From: Cryobacterium sp. PH29-G1 | GTDB lineage: Bacteria > Actinomycetota > Actinomycetes > Actinomycetales > Microbacteriaceae | Assembly: GCF_030063365.1 (NCBI RefSeq) | Contig: NZ_JASISY010000008.1 | Coordinates: 1-64,000, forward strand | Reading direction: 5' to 3' | DNA length: 64,000 nt | Shown: positions 1 through 8,636 of the stretch, one piece after another | Position numbering within the stretch: the stretch's first letter is position 1 | How the letters are laid out: each line of letters opens with the position of its first letter | Notes under the pieces: model-generated | What the model was told of the DNA's origin: nothing | What the model saw: the letters and a program-made list of their open reading frames with translations, nothing else | The model's database searches: none | Program-made: the position numbers and the translations under genes

Positions 1-254
1 AACCCGTTCCGGGCCGCCAACCCGGCCTGACCCAGCTCCGGCCGGGACCGCTGCGCAATCGTGCCCGCCAACAACGCCGCCACCGTATTGCTCAACCGCA
101 ACAGATCAGCAATCGGACCGCGCGCCGCGAGCACCTGCGCATCAGACAGCCCAGCGAACTCGGCACTGGACCCACCCAGCGCAGCCACAGCAGCCGCCGC
201 CCGAGTGAGCTCTACCGCGAGCCCCACCGGGGAGTCGACCGCCACGTTGTTCAT
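1..254 (-). CDS. DUF222/HNH endonuclease-type protein, N-terminal part (cut by window edge)
   Basis: Reading leftwards from an ATG at 252-254, the frame is open to the window edge, giving about 84 residues. It starts MNNVAVDSPVG and continues with an alanine-rich helix, then LSDAQVLAARGPIADLLRLSN and a stretch ending RPELGQAGLAARNG. This opening is typical of the actinobacterial DUF222 proteins (13E12-repeat family), which usually end in an HNH nuclease motif. That C-terminal part lies outside the window, so nuclease function is inferred from the family. There is no clear Shine-Dalgarno sequence before the ATG. Confidence 0.7.
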   Translation of the reverse strand, partial: MNNVAVDSPVGLAVELTRAAAAVAALGGSSAEFAGLSDAQVLAARGPIADLLRLSNTVAALLAGTIAQRSRPELGQAGLAARNG

Positions 255-427
255 AATTCAACCCAACACCCGACCACCGACATTCCCGAGGAAAAATCAT
301 GCTTACAAGCACGAAACCGCCCAAATCCACCAAAGAATACCCAAAGAGATGTTCTTGGTCCGTGCCCGGAGAAGCTCCCGCGACCACCCCGATGACGGAC
401 GGACCTCTGGACTCTGCCAGACGCGTT

Positions 428-610
428 TTACTCGGCGTCGGAGGTCTGAGCTGTTTCGATCCTGAATTCATTCCTGAAGACCTTCATCGACTGACCCAGA
501 CTGCGTGAGAGCCCCGGAAATTGGGCAGCACCACAGAGAAGCAGCACGACGAAGAGGATGATCGAGGAATTGCCACGCTCGTGGGATGAGGCCGGGTTGC
601 CGCATCCCAC
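428..610 (-). CDS. Small TatA-like protein, possibly degenerate
   Basis: The frame ends in TAA at 428-430 and encodes a membrane helix (SSIILFVVLLL), a hinge (CGAAQFPGL) and an amphipathic helix (SRSLGQSMKVFRNEF). This is the layout of TatA, the pore subunit of twin-arginine translocase. The usual Phe-Gly at the end of the membrane helix is Cys-Gly here. No good start is visible: a GTG at 608-610 gives 60 residues but has no proper ribosome site, and the N-terminus lacks the usual short GWH-like lead. It lies 10 bp past the aldehyde dehydrogenase stop on the same strand. It may be a divergent paralogue or a decaying copy. Bases 255-427 hold nothing I recognise. Confidence 0.45.
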   Translation of the reverse strand: MGCGNPASSHERGNSSIILFVVLLLCGAAQFPGLSRSLGQSMKVFRNEFRIETAQTSDAE

Positions 611-620
611 TCCCGGTGCG

Positions 621-2126
621 CTAAGCGGGCAGTACCAGGGAACCATCGATTCGACGAGGGATGGACGTGCAGCTCTCCCGGAGTTCCTCGGGGAGCACCA
701 CGTCGGGGGCATCCTGAAAGGCGATCGGGCGAAGGAATCGGCGGATCGCGCTGACGCCGACCGAGGTGTGCTGCGAATTCGTCGACGGCCAATTGCCGCC
801 GTGGTGTTGCGCCCACGACACACGTACCCCGGTGGGAAAGCCGTTGAAGACCAGCCGGCCCACGGTCGGTGCAAGCCTGTCACTGATCTGCCGCACGAGT
901 TCGGGCTCGTTGCTGCCGTGGTGCACGGTAGCGGTCAGCGAGGCGGGCATGAGGTCGACGGCGCGAAAAATCTGGTCGAGGGTATCGAACCGCACCACCA
1001 CCATGACCGGCCCGAACGCCTCTTCCGCGGTCGCCGCGGTGAACTCGTCGGCGTCGATTTCAAGCAGCGTCGGCGCAGCGAGGATGCCCGGGCCGCCGTC
1101 ACTGCCGGCGGCGACAACGCGGGCGCCCCCCTCGCCCGTGATGCGTCCCAGGATGCTCGTCAGGGAACTGGAAATGCGGCTGTTGAGCAGCACCATTCCC
1201 CCGGCTGCGGCCGTTCGGGCACTGAGATCGTCGAGGATCGCATCGCCAGTCGGTCCGATGGGTAGAAAGGCCACCCCGGGCTTGGTGCAGAACTGGCCAG
1301 AGCCGAGGGTGAACGACCCGAACAATCCCTCGGCGATCGCCGCGGTGCGCTCGGCGGCGGCGGCGGGCGTGATGATGAGCGGGTTGAGGCTGCTCAGCTC
1401 GCCGAAGAACGGAATCGGTGCGTCACGGGCGTTGATGATCTCGAGGAGGGCCTGACCGGCACCGAGCGACCCGGTGAAACCCACCGCGACGATGCGCGGG
1501 TCTGCTACGAGCACCCGCCCGGCGTCCGTGCCGAAGATGATGCCGATCGTGCCCTCCGGGGCGCCGAAAGCCGCGGCGGCGGCGTGCAGCACCTCGAATG
1601 ACAGCCGCGACGTGAGCAGGTGCGAGCTGTGCGCTTTGAGCACCACGGTGTTTCCGCCGGCCAACGCCGAGGCGGTGTCGCCGCCGGCCACCGAGAAGGC
1701 GAACGGAAAATTGCTCGACCCGAAGACGGCAACCGGTCCGATGGGAAAGAGCATGCGCCGCAAGTCCGGGCCGTGGCCAAGCGGGGTGTCGCCGGCGTGA
1801 TCGATGGTGGCCTCCAGGTAGCTTCCCTCCCGGAGGGCCTCGGCAAAGAGACGCAACTGAAACTGTGAGCGTCCAAGTTCGCCGTTCAAGCGTCCCTCGC
1901 CCAGTCCGGTCTCCGCATTGGACACGGAAACCAATTCGGCGCGGTGAGCCTCCAGGCCGTCGGCCATTGCCTCGAGCAGGCCGGCGCGCCACTCCCGGCT
2001 GTTTCCGCGCAGCGACTCGAAGGCCCGCTGGGCGGACTCGGCAATCGCGGCGGTTTCTGCCGCGGTCGTGACTCGAATGTCGGTTTCTTGCGTGGTCCCG
2101 GTGGCGGGATCGGTGGTCGTCAGCAT
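621..2126 (-). CDS. Aldehyde dehydrogenase, 2,5-dioxovalerate (alpha-ketoglutarate semialdehyde) type
   Basis: A 501-residue NAD(P)-dependent aldehyde dehydrogenase. The cofactor-binding segment FGSSNFPFAFSVAGGDTA, the catalytic-glutamate region (FFGELSSLNP) and the catalytic cysteine (GSGQFCTKPG) are all present. The SSNFPFAFS and SSLNP signatures fit the 2,5-dioxovalerate dehydrogenase branch, which makes 2-oxoglutarate at the end of sugar-acid, pentose or hydroxyproline breakdown. The ATG at 2126 has a GGGAG ribosome site and overlaps the end of the ABC ATPase gene by a few bases, so it is translationally coupled to the transporter operon. The substrate is inferred from family and neighbours. 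An unrelated semialdehyde is possible. Confidence 0.87.
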   Translation of the reverse strand: MLTTTDPATGTTQETDIRVTTAAETAAIAESAQRAFESLRGNSREWRAGLLEAMADGLEAHRAELVSVSNAETGLGEGRLNGELGRSQFQLRLFAEALREGSYLEATIDHAGDTPLGHGPDLRRMLFPIGPVAVFGSSNFPFAFSVAGGDTASALAGGNTVVLKAHSSHLLTSRLSFEVLHAAAAAFGAPEGTIGIIFGTDAGRVLVADPRIVAVGFTGSLGAGQALLEIINARDAPIPFFGELSSLNPLIITPAAAAERTAAIAEGLFGSFTLGSGQFCTKPGVAFLPIGPTGDAILDDLSARTAAAGGMVLLNSRISSSLTSILGRITGEGGARVVAAGSDGGPGILAAPTLLEIDADEFTAATAEEAFGPVMVVVRFDTLDQIFRAVDLMPASLTATVHHGSNEPELVRQISDRLAPTVGRLVFNGFPTGVRVSWAQHHGGNWPSTNSQHTSVGVSAIRRFLRPIAFQDAPDVVLPEELRESCTSIPRRIDGSLVLPA

Positions 2127-3220
2127 GGTGCTCCCAAGTCGGTGATGGTGTGAAGTCGTGGGTCGGAATCGTTCGAGCGCGCGGCGGGTGCGAGTAGTTG
2201 CACGGCGGTTTCCGGCATGAGGGGGAAGTGGCATTCGGCCACGTGAAGCGGTTCGTCGGTGGAGGCTGCGGCGGGCGGGGCGTCGGTGGCGCAGATATCC
2301 TGGGCCTTCCAGCAGCGTGTGCGGAAGCGGCAGCCCGAGGGCGGGTCCAGCGGTGAGGGCATTTCGCCTTCGAGCACAATGCGTTTTCGCGGCGTGCTGT
2401 TGCTCACGTCAAGGTGTGGTGAGGCCGACATCAGGGCGGCGGTGTAGGGGTGTCGGGGACGGTCGAAGACTTGCTCGGTGGTGCCGGTTTCGATGATGCG
2501 GCCCAAATACATCACGGCGACCCGGTCGGCGACGTGTCGCACGACGGAGAGGTCGTGCGAGATGAAGATGTAGGCCACGCCGAGGCGTTGCTGCAGGTCG
2601 TTGAGCAGGTTGAGCACCTGCGCCTGCACCGAGAGGTCCAGGGCGGAGACGGGTTCGTCGAGCACGATGACGTCGGGGTTGAGGGCGAGGGCGCGGGCGA
2701 TGCCGATGCGCTGGCGTTGCCCACCGGAGAATTCCTGCGGCGATTTTCCGGCGTCGCTGGGGCGCAGGCCGACAATTTCCAGGAGTTCGCGCAGCCGCGC
2801 TGCCCGCTCTTTCTTGCTCGGGTACAGGGTGGTGTGGGTGGCCCACGGTTCCGAGATGATTTCCCCGGCGGTCATGCGGGCGTTGAGCGAGGCAAAGGGG
2901 TCTTGGAAGACCATTTGCACGCGGCGACGCCAGGCGAGTAGTTCTTTTCCGGTCAGTGCGAACGGGTCGGTGCCTTCGAAGCGGATGGTGCCCTCGTCGG
3001 GGCGTTCCAGCATCAGGAGGGTGCGGGCGAGGGTGGATTTTCCGCAGCCGGATTCCCCGACCAGGCCGAGCGTCTCCCCACGGCCGACATGCAGGTTGAT
3101 TTTGTCCAGGGCGCAGAGCACGTTGTTGCCGCGGCCGGGGACGTGGAAGTTCTTGGTCAGGTCGCGCACGTCCAGCAGTGGGACGGGCAGGTGCGGCACG
3201 GTCGCGGTGGTGTCAGACAT
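2120..3220 (-). CDS. Dipeptide/oligopeptide-type ABC transporter ATPase (DppF/OppF-like)
   Basis: A 366-residue ATPase with Walker A (GESGCGKST), Q-loop (VFQDPFASL), signature (FSGGQRQR), Walker B (VIVLDEP) and H-loop (ISHD). The C-terminal oligopeptide-ABC extension carries cysteines (CRFRTRCWKAQDIC), which in this family can bind an Fe-S cluster. The ATG at 3220 follows GAGGAG. It overlaps the preceding ATPase by 8 bp, so the two should be made together as a heterodimer. It supplies energy to the permeases encoded at 4235-6230. Confidence 0.93.
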   Translation of the reverse strand: MSDTTATVPHLPVPLLDVRDLTKNFHVPGRGNNVLCALDKINLHVGRGETLGLVGESGCGKSTLARTLLMLERPDEGTIRFEGTDPFALTGKELLAWRRRVQMVFQDPFASLNARMTAGEIISEPWATHTTLYPSKKERAARLRELLEIVGLRPSDAGKSPQEFSGGQRQRIGIARALALNPDVIVLDEPVSALDLSVQAQVLNLLNDLQQRLGVAYIFISHDLSVVRHVADRVAVMYLGRIIETGTTEQVFDRPRHPYTAALMSASPHLDVSNSTPRKRIVLEGEMPSPLDPPSGCRFRTRCWKAQDICATDAPPAAASTDEPLHVAECHFPLMPETAVQLLAPAARSNDSDPRLHTITDLGAPC

Positions 3221-4235
3221 TGTCGAGCTCCTCGGAGAAGTGGCAGGCCACGGCGCGCCCGGCACCGTCGGGTTCGAGTGTTGGACGAATGGCGCGGCAG
3301 ATGTCCTGCACCAGCGGGCACCGCGATTGGTACACGCATCCGTCGGGAATGCGGTGCAGTTCCGGCGGTGAACCGGCGATGGAGGTGAGGTCTTGGCCGC
3401 GGCCGACATCGGCGGGAACGGAGTCGAGCAGGCCCCGGGTGTAGGGGTGGTGCGGGGTACCGAACACCTCTTTCACCGGGCCGGTCTCGACGACGTTGCC
3501 GGCATACATCACCGCAACGGTGTCGGCTTCTTCGGCGACCAGGGCCAGGTCGTGCGTGATTAGCACGACGGCCATATGACTTTCGGTGCGCAGGTCACGC
3601 AACAGCTTCATGATTTGCGCCTGCACCGTCACGTCCAGGGCGGTGGTGGGTTCATCAGCGATGAGCAACCGCGGGTTCAACGCCACAGCCATGGCGATGA
3701 GGATGCGTTGGCGCATGCCACCGGAGAACTGGTGCGGGAAGGAATCCACCCGCGATTCCGGCTCGGGAATTCCCACGCGACGCATCAGCTCGATCGCCTT
3801 CACCTTCGCCGCTTTCGCCGACAGGCCCTCGTGGATGCGAAACGCCTCCCCGAGCTGGGTGCCGACGGTGTAGACCGGGTTCAGCGCGGTGAGGGCATCC
3901 TGAAAGACGATGCCCAACTCCGGGCCGGCATAGGCGAGACGTTCCTTCGGCGTCAGGGCGGCGAGGTCGGTGCCGCCGAGCACGACAGTGCCACCGGTGA
4001 CATCGGCGACCGGGTCCAACAAACCGGCGACGGCCTTCGCCGTCATCGACTTGCCACAGCCCGATTCGCCCAGCAACGCCAGGGTACGGCCGGACAATGC
4101 CTCGAAACTGACGTCATTCACGGCCCGCAGCACCCCTTTCGGAGTGCGCAGATCCACGTTCAGACCGGTGACGGTCAACACCACATCGTCGTCAATCATC
4201 GACGCACGCGGAACGGAAACAGTGGCTGTTCTCAT
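3213..4235 (-). CDS. Dipeptide/oligopeptide-type ABC transporter ATPase (DppD/OppD-like)
   Basis: A 340-residue ATPase with Walker A (GESGCGKSMTAKA), Q-loop (VFQDALTALNP), signature (FSGGMRQR), Walker B (LLIADEP) and the C-terminal peptide-transporter extension (CVYQSRCPLVQDIC). AAGGAGG precedes the ATG, which overlaps the permease stop as ATGA at 4233-4237. It pairs with the DppF-like ATPase that follows. The substrate cannot be read from the ATPases. The adjacent dehydrogenase and aldolase suggest an organic acid, opine or peptide feeding 2-oxo-acid metabolism. Confidence 0.93.
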   Translation of the reverse strand: MRTATVSVPRASMIDDDVVLTVTGLNVDLRTPKGVLRAVNDVSFEALSGRTLALLGESGCGKSMTAKAVAGLLDPVADVTGGTVVLGGTDLAALTPKERLAYAGPELGIVFQDALTALNPVYTVGTQLGEAFRIHEGLSAKAAKVKAIELMRRVGIPEPESRVDSFPHQFSGGMRQRILIAMAVALNPRLLIADEPTTALDVTVQAQIMKLLRDLRTESHMAVVLITHDLALVAEEADTVAVMYAGNVVETGPVKEVFGTPHHPYTRGLLDSVPADVGRGQDLTSIAGSPPELHRIPDGCVYQSRCPLVQDICRAIRPTLEPDGAGRAVACHFSEELDNV

Positions 4236-5248
4236 CAGAGCACCTCCTTCACGGGAAGACGAACAAGCAAACGCTTACGCGGCAAGGTCAGCCGCCAGCG
4301 CTGGGCCGGGTCAGTCGCGATCCGCAACCACGCCGCGAGCACATTCGCCGCAACGGTGGTCACCATGATCGCCAGACCCGGGAAGAACGAGAGCCACCAC
4401 GCGGTCTGCAAATACTGCCGCCCCTGCGCGACCATCAACCCCCAACTCACGTCCGGCGGCTGAATTCCGATACCCAGAAAGCTCAGCGAGCTCTCGGCGA
4501 GCATCACATAACAAAACTCGATCGTGGCCAGCGTCAGCAGGGTGGGCAACACCACCGGGATGACGTGGCGCCGGATGATGGCGTTGGGCTTGGTACCGAA
4601 GGTGCGCGCCGCATCCACAAACGTGCGGCTCTGCAACTCCGCCGACTCCGCCCGCGCCGTGCGCAAATAAATCGGAATTCGGGTGACGGCGAGGATCAAC
4701 ACAATGTTCGCCGCGCTCGGCGAGAACACATACAGAATCACCACGGCCAACAGCAGCGACGGAAAGCTCATGATCACATCAGCGATACGCATCGACACCG
4801 TCTCACGCCAGCCCCGGTGATACCCCGCCCACACGCCCCAGAGCGAACCGAGCACGAGGGAAATCGCCACCGCCGGCAACGCCACCGACAGGGTCGTCTG
4901 CGTGGCCACCACCAGGCGAGCCAGCATGCTGCGACCCAGCGAATCACTGCCCAGGATGAAAGCCCAACCGTCGGAGAAGCTGAACGGCGGCCGGTTGGTA
5001 GCGCCAAGGTCCTGCCGCGTCGACAGATCGCCCATCAACGTCGGACCGAACACCGCAGTCAACCCGACGAGCACGAGCACCACCGCAGCGACGGTGGCAA
5101 AACGGTCCTTCAACAGCAACTGAAACAGACTGGTCTTCTTATCGGCGACGCTCTCACCACGCGGCAGAGCGATCGCTTCCGTGCCGGGAGGCGCGACGGT
5201 ACGACCGCCGGACGGCAACTGCACCGCGTTACGGGGTGGTCTGGACAT
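4235..5248 (-). CDS. Dipeptide-type ABC transporter permease (DppC-like)
   Basis: A 337-residue inner-membrane permease. A cytoplasmic N-terminal tail is followed by TM1 (FATVAAVVLVLVGLTAVFG), the periplasmic OppC_N segment with FILGSDSLGRSMLARLV, and the binding-protein-dependent permease domain with the coupling motif AARTFGTKPNAIIRRHVIP. The start at 5248 is the first ATG inside the operon and overlaps the DppB-like stop by 20 bp. The ribosome site (GGAAC) is weak, which fits translational coupling. Confidence 0.9.
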   Translation of the reverse strand: MSRPPRNAVQLPSGGRTVAPPGTEAIALPRGESVADKKTSLFQLLLKDRFATVAAVVLVLVGLTAVFGPTLMGDLSTRQDLGATNRPPFSFSDGWAFILGSDSLGRSMLARLVVATQTTLSVALPAVAISLVLGSLWGVWAGYHRGWRETVSMRIADVIMSFPSLLLAVVILYVFSPSAANIVLILAVTRIPIYLRTARAESAELQSRTFVDAARTFGTKPNAIIRRHVIPVVLPTLLTLATIEFCYVMLAESSLSFLGIGIQPPDVSWGLMVAQGRQYLQTAWWLSFFPGLAIMVTTVAANVLAAWLRIATDPAQRWRLTLPRKRLLVRLPVKEVL

Positions 5249-6230
5249 GAATTTTCCGTTCCTTCGGCTCGGCCACAACGACCGAAGCCGCTCGGGATGA
5301 TTTCTTCCGCCGGCCGGCTGGCCGCACACGAGCATCCAACCCGGCATAGCCGAGGTCAATCAAAATGTTCAGAATGAAAATTGACACCGCCGTCAACAGC
5401 ACGGCCGCCTGCAACACCGCGAAGTCACGCTGCAAAATCGAATCGATCATCAGCTTGCCGATGCCCGGCCAACCAAAGATCGACTCGACCACCACGGCAC
5501 CGTTCACCAGGCTCACCGTCAGATCGCCCGCCACCGTCAGCGCCGGCGCTGCCGCATTGCGCAACGCGTGCCGCGTCACCACCCGAAACTCGCTCGCCCC
5601 CTTGCTCCGAGCCAGCTTGATGTACGGCTCCGACAATGACGACACCATCGCGCCGCGCACAATCTGCACCAACACCCCAAACGGCCGCAATAACAACGTC
5701 GCAATCGGCAGGATCCAGGATGTCGCCCCGCCCACCCCCGACGTCGGCACCCAACCCAGCGTGATGGCGAAGACCAAGATGCCCATAATGGCCAACCAGA
5801 AATCCGGCACACTCGCCGCCGCCATCGACACGAAACTTGAAATCCGGTCGGCGACACCGTTGGGCTTGAGCGCCGCCCAACATCCCACGATCACCGCCAG
5901 CACAACAGCGAGCAACATCGTGGTGCCAGCCAACTGCAACGTGGCCGGGAAAGCCCGCAGCGCCATAGCGGCCGCCGGCTCCCCCGTTCGAAGAGACTCC
6001 CCGAAATCCAGCCGCAACACCCCACCAAAATAGTGGGCCATCTGCACCAGGAGCGGATCATCAAACCCGTACTTCGCCGTGAAATTCGCCCGCATCTCAG
6101 CGGTCGCATTCAACGGCAAATACAAGCTTGCCGGATTACCAGTCAGGCGCGCCAGGGCAAAAACGCCCAGCACCACCACGAGCAACGGCAACGCGCTCGA
6201 GACGATTCTGCGTCTAAGAAATGTCAGCAT
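5229..6230 (-). CDS. Dipeptide-type ABC transporter permease (DppB-like)
   Basis: A 333-residue permease with an N-terminal anchor (MLTFLRRRIVSSALPLLVVV), the family periplasmic segment (KYGFDDPLLVQMAHYFGGVLRLDFG), and the coupling loop LARSKGASEFRVVTRHALRNA followed by FGWPGIGKL. Its length matches the DppB family. AGAAGAGA precedes the ATG. It forms the membrane channel with the DppC-like gene that follows and starts 39 bp after the binding-protein gene. Confidence 0.93.
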   Translation of the reverse strand: MLTFLRRRIVSSALPLLVVVLGVFALARLTGNPASLYLPLNATAEMRANFTAKYGFDDPLLVQMAHYFGGVLRLDFGESLRTGEPAAAMALRAFPATLQLAGTTMLLAVVLAVIVGCWAALKPNGVADRISSFVSMAAASVPDFWLAIMGILVFAITLGWVPTSGVGGATSWILPIATLLLRPFGVLVQIVRGAMVSSLSEPYIKLARSKGASEFRVVTRHALRNAAAPALTVAGDLTVSLVNGAVVVESIFGWPGIGKLMIDSILQRDFAVLQAAVLLTAVSIFILNILIDLGYAGLDARVRPAGRRKKSSRAASVVVAEPKERKIHVQTTP

Positions 6231-6269
6231 GAGTCTCTTCTACCTTCAGCTACCGAGTTGACGACGTCG

Positions 6270-7826
6270 TCAGCTCGCGGGTGTGATCTCCGCAAGGCGC
6301 AATTCATCGCCCGACAGGGAGTTCGGTTCGTAGTTCACGGCGGCAGACTTGCCGATCACACCGCTCATACGGGCGATATAGGCGAACTGCACCAGGTTGT
6401 CGCGCTCATAGGCGAGCGCGTCAGCGAAGGCGACCTGGCGATCGTCCCCCGTCTTCGTGGCCGCATCGGCCAGAAGGGCATCAAATTCGGGCGAACCGAA
6501 CATGCTCATCTGCGCCTGGCTGGTCATGTACGAGTCGGTGCTGAAGGATGCGTCTCCGGCCTGATTGCCGTGCTGCACGATCATCGCAATGGCACCCTCA
6601 TCCAGAACAAACGGACGAACCTGATACTGCAGCCCGACGGAAGTTTCGGCGATCTTCACCTCGATGTTGAGACCGGCCTGACCCAGCTGTTCCTGGAGCA
6701 CCTCGGTCATCTGGGCGATCTTGGGGAACTGGTCGGCGCGTGCCACGATCGTGATCTTCTCGTCGACGGGAACTCCATCGGCCTTGGCCGCATCGACGAG
6801 GTCCTTGGCCTTGGCCAGATCGAATTCCCACGGCTTGAGGCTGTCGTTGTAGCCCACAACCCCGGGCGGCACCAGCTGGTCGGCCGGAACGCTCGCGCCG
6901 GCATACAGCGAATCGGTGATGCCCGTGCGATCAATCGCGTAGTTGATGGCCTGGCGCACCCGAATGTCGTTGAGCGGCGCAATATCACCGCTGAACCGCA
7001 GGGCTACCGTTTCGTTGTTGGGGTAGTTCAGACCCAGATCGCCCGCTCCGTCATCAGCGCTCAAGCTCAGCGCGAGGTCGGCCTCGCCACGTGTGACCAT
7101 GGCAGCCCGGACCGTGCCCTCGGAGCGCCACTGGTACTCAGCGGTTGCGAAGGCCGGCGCGTCGCCCCAGTAGGTCTCGTTGGCGTTCAGGGTGAGTTTG
7201 CTACCCGCATCCCACTGTCCGACCGAGTAGGGGCCGGTGCCGATCGGTTCACGAACCTTGGCGCTCGCATCGGTCGGCGCACCGATCTCGATGAACGAGA
7301 TGCGCAGCGGTAACACCGGGTCGGGCGCCTCCGTGGTGATTTTCAGGGTGGTGTCATCAACGACCTCGAGGGCGACATCGGCGTCACCGAACATTTGGCC
7401 TTCAACGTCGCAGCCGAGATCCGAGTTGACCGCGCGATCGATCGCAAAGGCGGCCGCTTCGGCGTTGAACGGGGTGCCGTCGGAGAAGGTCACGTCATCG
7501 CGCAAGGTGAAGGTCCACTCGGTATCGCCCGTTGCCTCCCACTCGGTGGCCAGAAGCGGCTCGAGGTCACCGGACGTCGGATCGCGTTCGATGAGCGGCT
7601 CGGTGGTATTGGATCGCACGACCACGCCCGTGGACGACAGCGTCGCGTCGCACGGTTCGAGTGTGGTCGGTTCGATGGGCAAAACGATGCGAACGGTGTC
7701 GGCGTCGGCACCGCTCGACGTTCCCGTGTTCGCCACGCTGCAGCCGGTCAACGCCAGGACGGAGCCGGTGGCCAGGGCGATCGTCATACGTGCCCTGCCG
7801 GATATTTTTGGAGCGGAAGACATCAT
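6270..7826 (-). CDS. Dipeptide-type ABC transporter substrate-binding lipoprotein (SBP family 5)
   Basis: A 518-residue lipoprotein. The signal sequence ends in a lipobox (LALTGC), so Cys would be lipidated and the mature domain held outside the membrane. Family-5 features include EPTTLEPCDATLSSTG, DGTPFNAEAAAFAIDR, IGTGPYSVGQWDAGSKLTL and VRQAINYAIDR. The first of two adjacent ATGs (7826) follows AAGGA at good spacing, so an upstream in-frame ATG was not used. It is the first gene of the importer operon and probably sets substrate choice. The gap of 112 bp to the divergent GntR gene holds the promoters. I found no clear copy of the 9432-9447 operator there. Confidence 0.92.
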   Translation of the reverse strand: MMSSAPKISGRARMTIALATGSVLALTGCSVANTGTSSGADADTVRIVLPIEPTTLEPCDATLSSTGVVVRSNTTEPLIERDPTSGDLEPLLATEWEATGDTEWTFTLRDDVTFSDGTPFNAEAAAFAIDRAVNSDLGCDVEGQMFGDADVALEVVDDTTLKITTEAPDPVLPLRISFIEIGAPTDASAKVREPIGTGPYSVGQWDAGSKLTLNANETYWGDAPAFATAEYQWRSEGTVRAAMVTRGEADLALSLSADDGAGDLGLNYPNNETVALRFSGDIAPLNDIRVRQAINYAIDRTGITDSLYAGASVPADQLVPPGVVGYNDSLKPWEFDLAKAKDLVDAAKADGVPVDEKITIVARADQFPKIAQMTEVLQEQLGQAGLNIEVKIAETSVGLQYQVRPFVLDEGAIAMIVQHGNQAGDASFSTDSYMTSQAQMSMFGSPEFDALLADAATKTGDDRQVAFADALAYERDNLVQFAYIARMSGVIGKSAAVNYEPNSLSGDELRLAEITPAS

Positions 7827-7938
7827 TGGGTTCCTTCGGTTCATTGGGTAAAATCCTAGATTGTGCAGCCGGCCGGCCAGGCCGTCGGCTCGGTAGGTTG
7901 TTCGGGGGCTAGCCGTGTGGTCGTTTAGGCTGACCACC

Positions 7939-8625
7939 ATGCCCCAGACGTTCGATGCCACATTTCCTTCGTCCCTGCCCCCGCAGGTTGACGCTCCCAC
8001 CCGCACGGACCTCGTTGTCGACGCGCTGAAATCCGCGATCCTGGCCGGCGGGCTGAAACCCGGTCAGGTTCTGGTTGAGCGCAAGGTCGCCGAGCAGCTG
8101 GGGGTCTCCAAGACGCCGGTGCGTGAGGCGTTGATCGTGCTGGAGCGTTCGGGATTGCTGACCGTGGAGGCTCGAAGAATTTCGGTGCGCCAACTGAGCT
8201 TCACCGACATCCGTCATGTCTACGAGGAGCGAGTGCTGCTGGAGCCGTGGGCCATCCTCGATGCCGCGCGCACCGATGGATCGTTCACGGTGGCGGGGCA
8301 AGCTCTGGCCGATGCCCGTGCCTTTGCCAAGGCTAACGACAATGCCTCCGCAGCGCTGGCGAACCGACGATTCCACCGCGGGATGTATGCCAACAGTGAG
8401 AACGAATTCGTCGTCAACTCCCTGGACCGTTTGCAGGACCTGACCGCACTGGCCGTCGCGGGCGTGCTGTGGGAGAACTGGCCGAGACGAGACATTGAGG
8501 CCAGCGAGCACGAGGCCATTTACGACGCGGCCCGCGGAGGCGACGCTGCGACGGCAGCCCGCCTCATGAAGGAACACATCACCTCGTCGATCGACCGGGT
8601 CGCGGAGCGCGAGGCCGGCCTGTAG
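7939..8625 (+). CDS. GntR-family transcriptional regulator, FadR/FCD subfamily
   Basis: A 228-residue regulator. The N-terminal winged helix-turn-helix (VVDALKSAILAGGLKPGQVLVERKVAEQLGVSKTPVREALIVLERSG in pieces) contains the GntR signature VSKTPVREAL. The C-terminal FCD ligand-binding domain shows EERVLLEPWAI, NRRFHRGMYAN and EHEAIYDAARGGDAATAARLMKEHI, with the usual metal-binding histidines. The ATG at 7939 is preceded by a TAGGCT -10 box 7 nt upstream and no ribosome site, which suggests a leaderless mRNA. A GTG at 7915 is the alternative. It lies between the importer operon and the aldolase gene and probably controls both, through the operator at 9432-9447 in the latter case. Confidence 0.88.
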   Translation: MPQTFDATFPSSLPPQVDAPTRTDLVVDALKSAILAGGLKPGQVLVERKVAEQLGVSKTPVREALIVLERSGLLTVEARRISVRQLSFTDIRHVYEERVLLEPWAILDAARTDGSFTVAGQALADARAFAKANDNASAALANRRFHRGMYANSENEFVVNSLDRLQDLTALAVAGVLWENWPRRDIEASEHEAIYDAARGGDAATAARLMKEHITSSIDRVAEREAGL

Positions 8626-8636
8626 CCCGGGCACGG

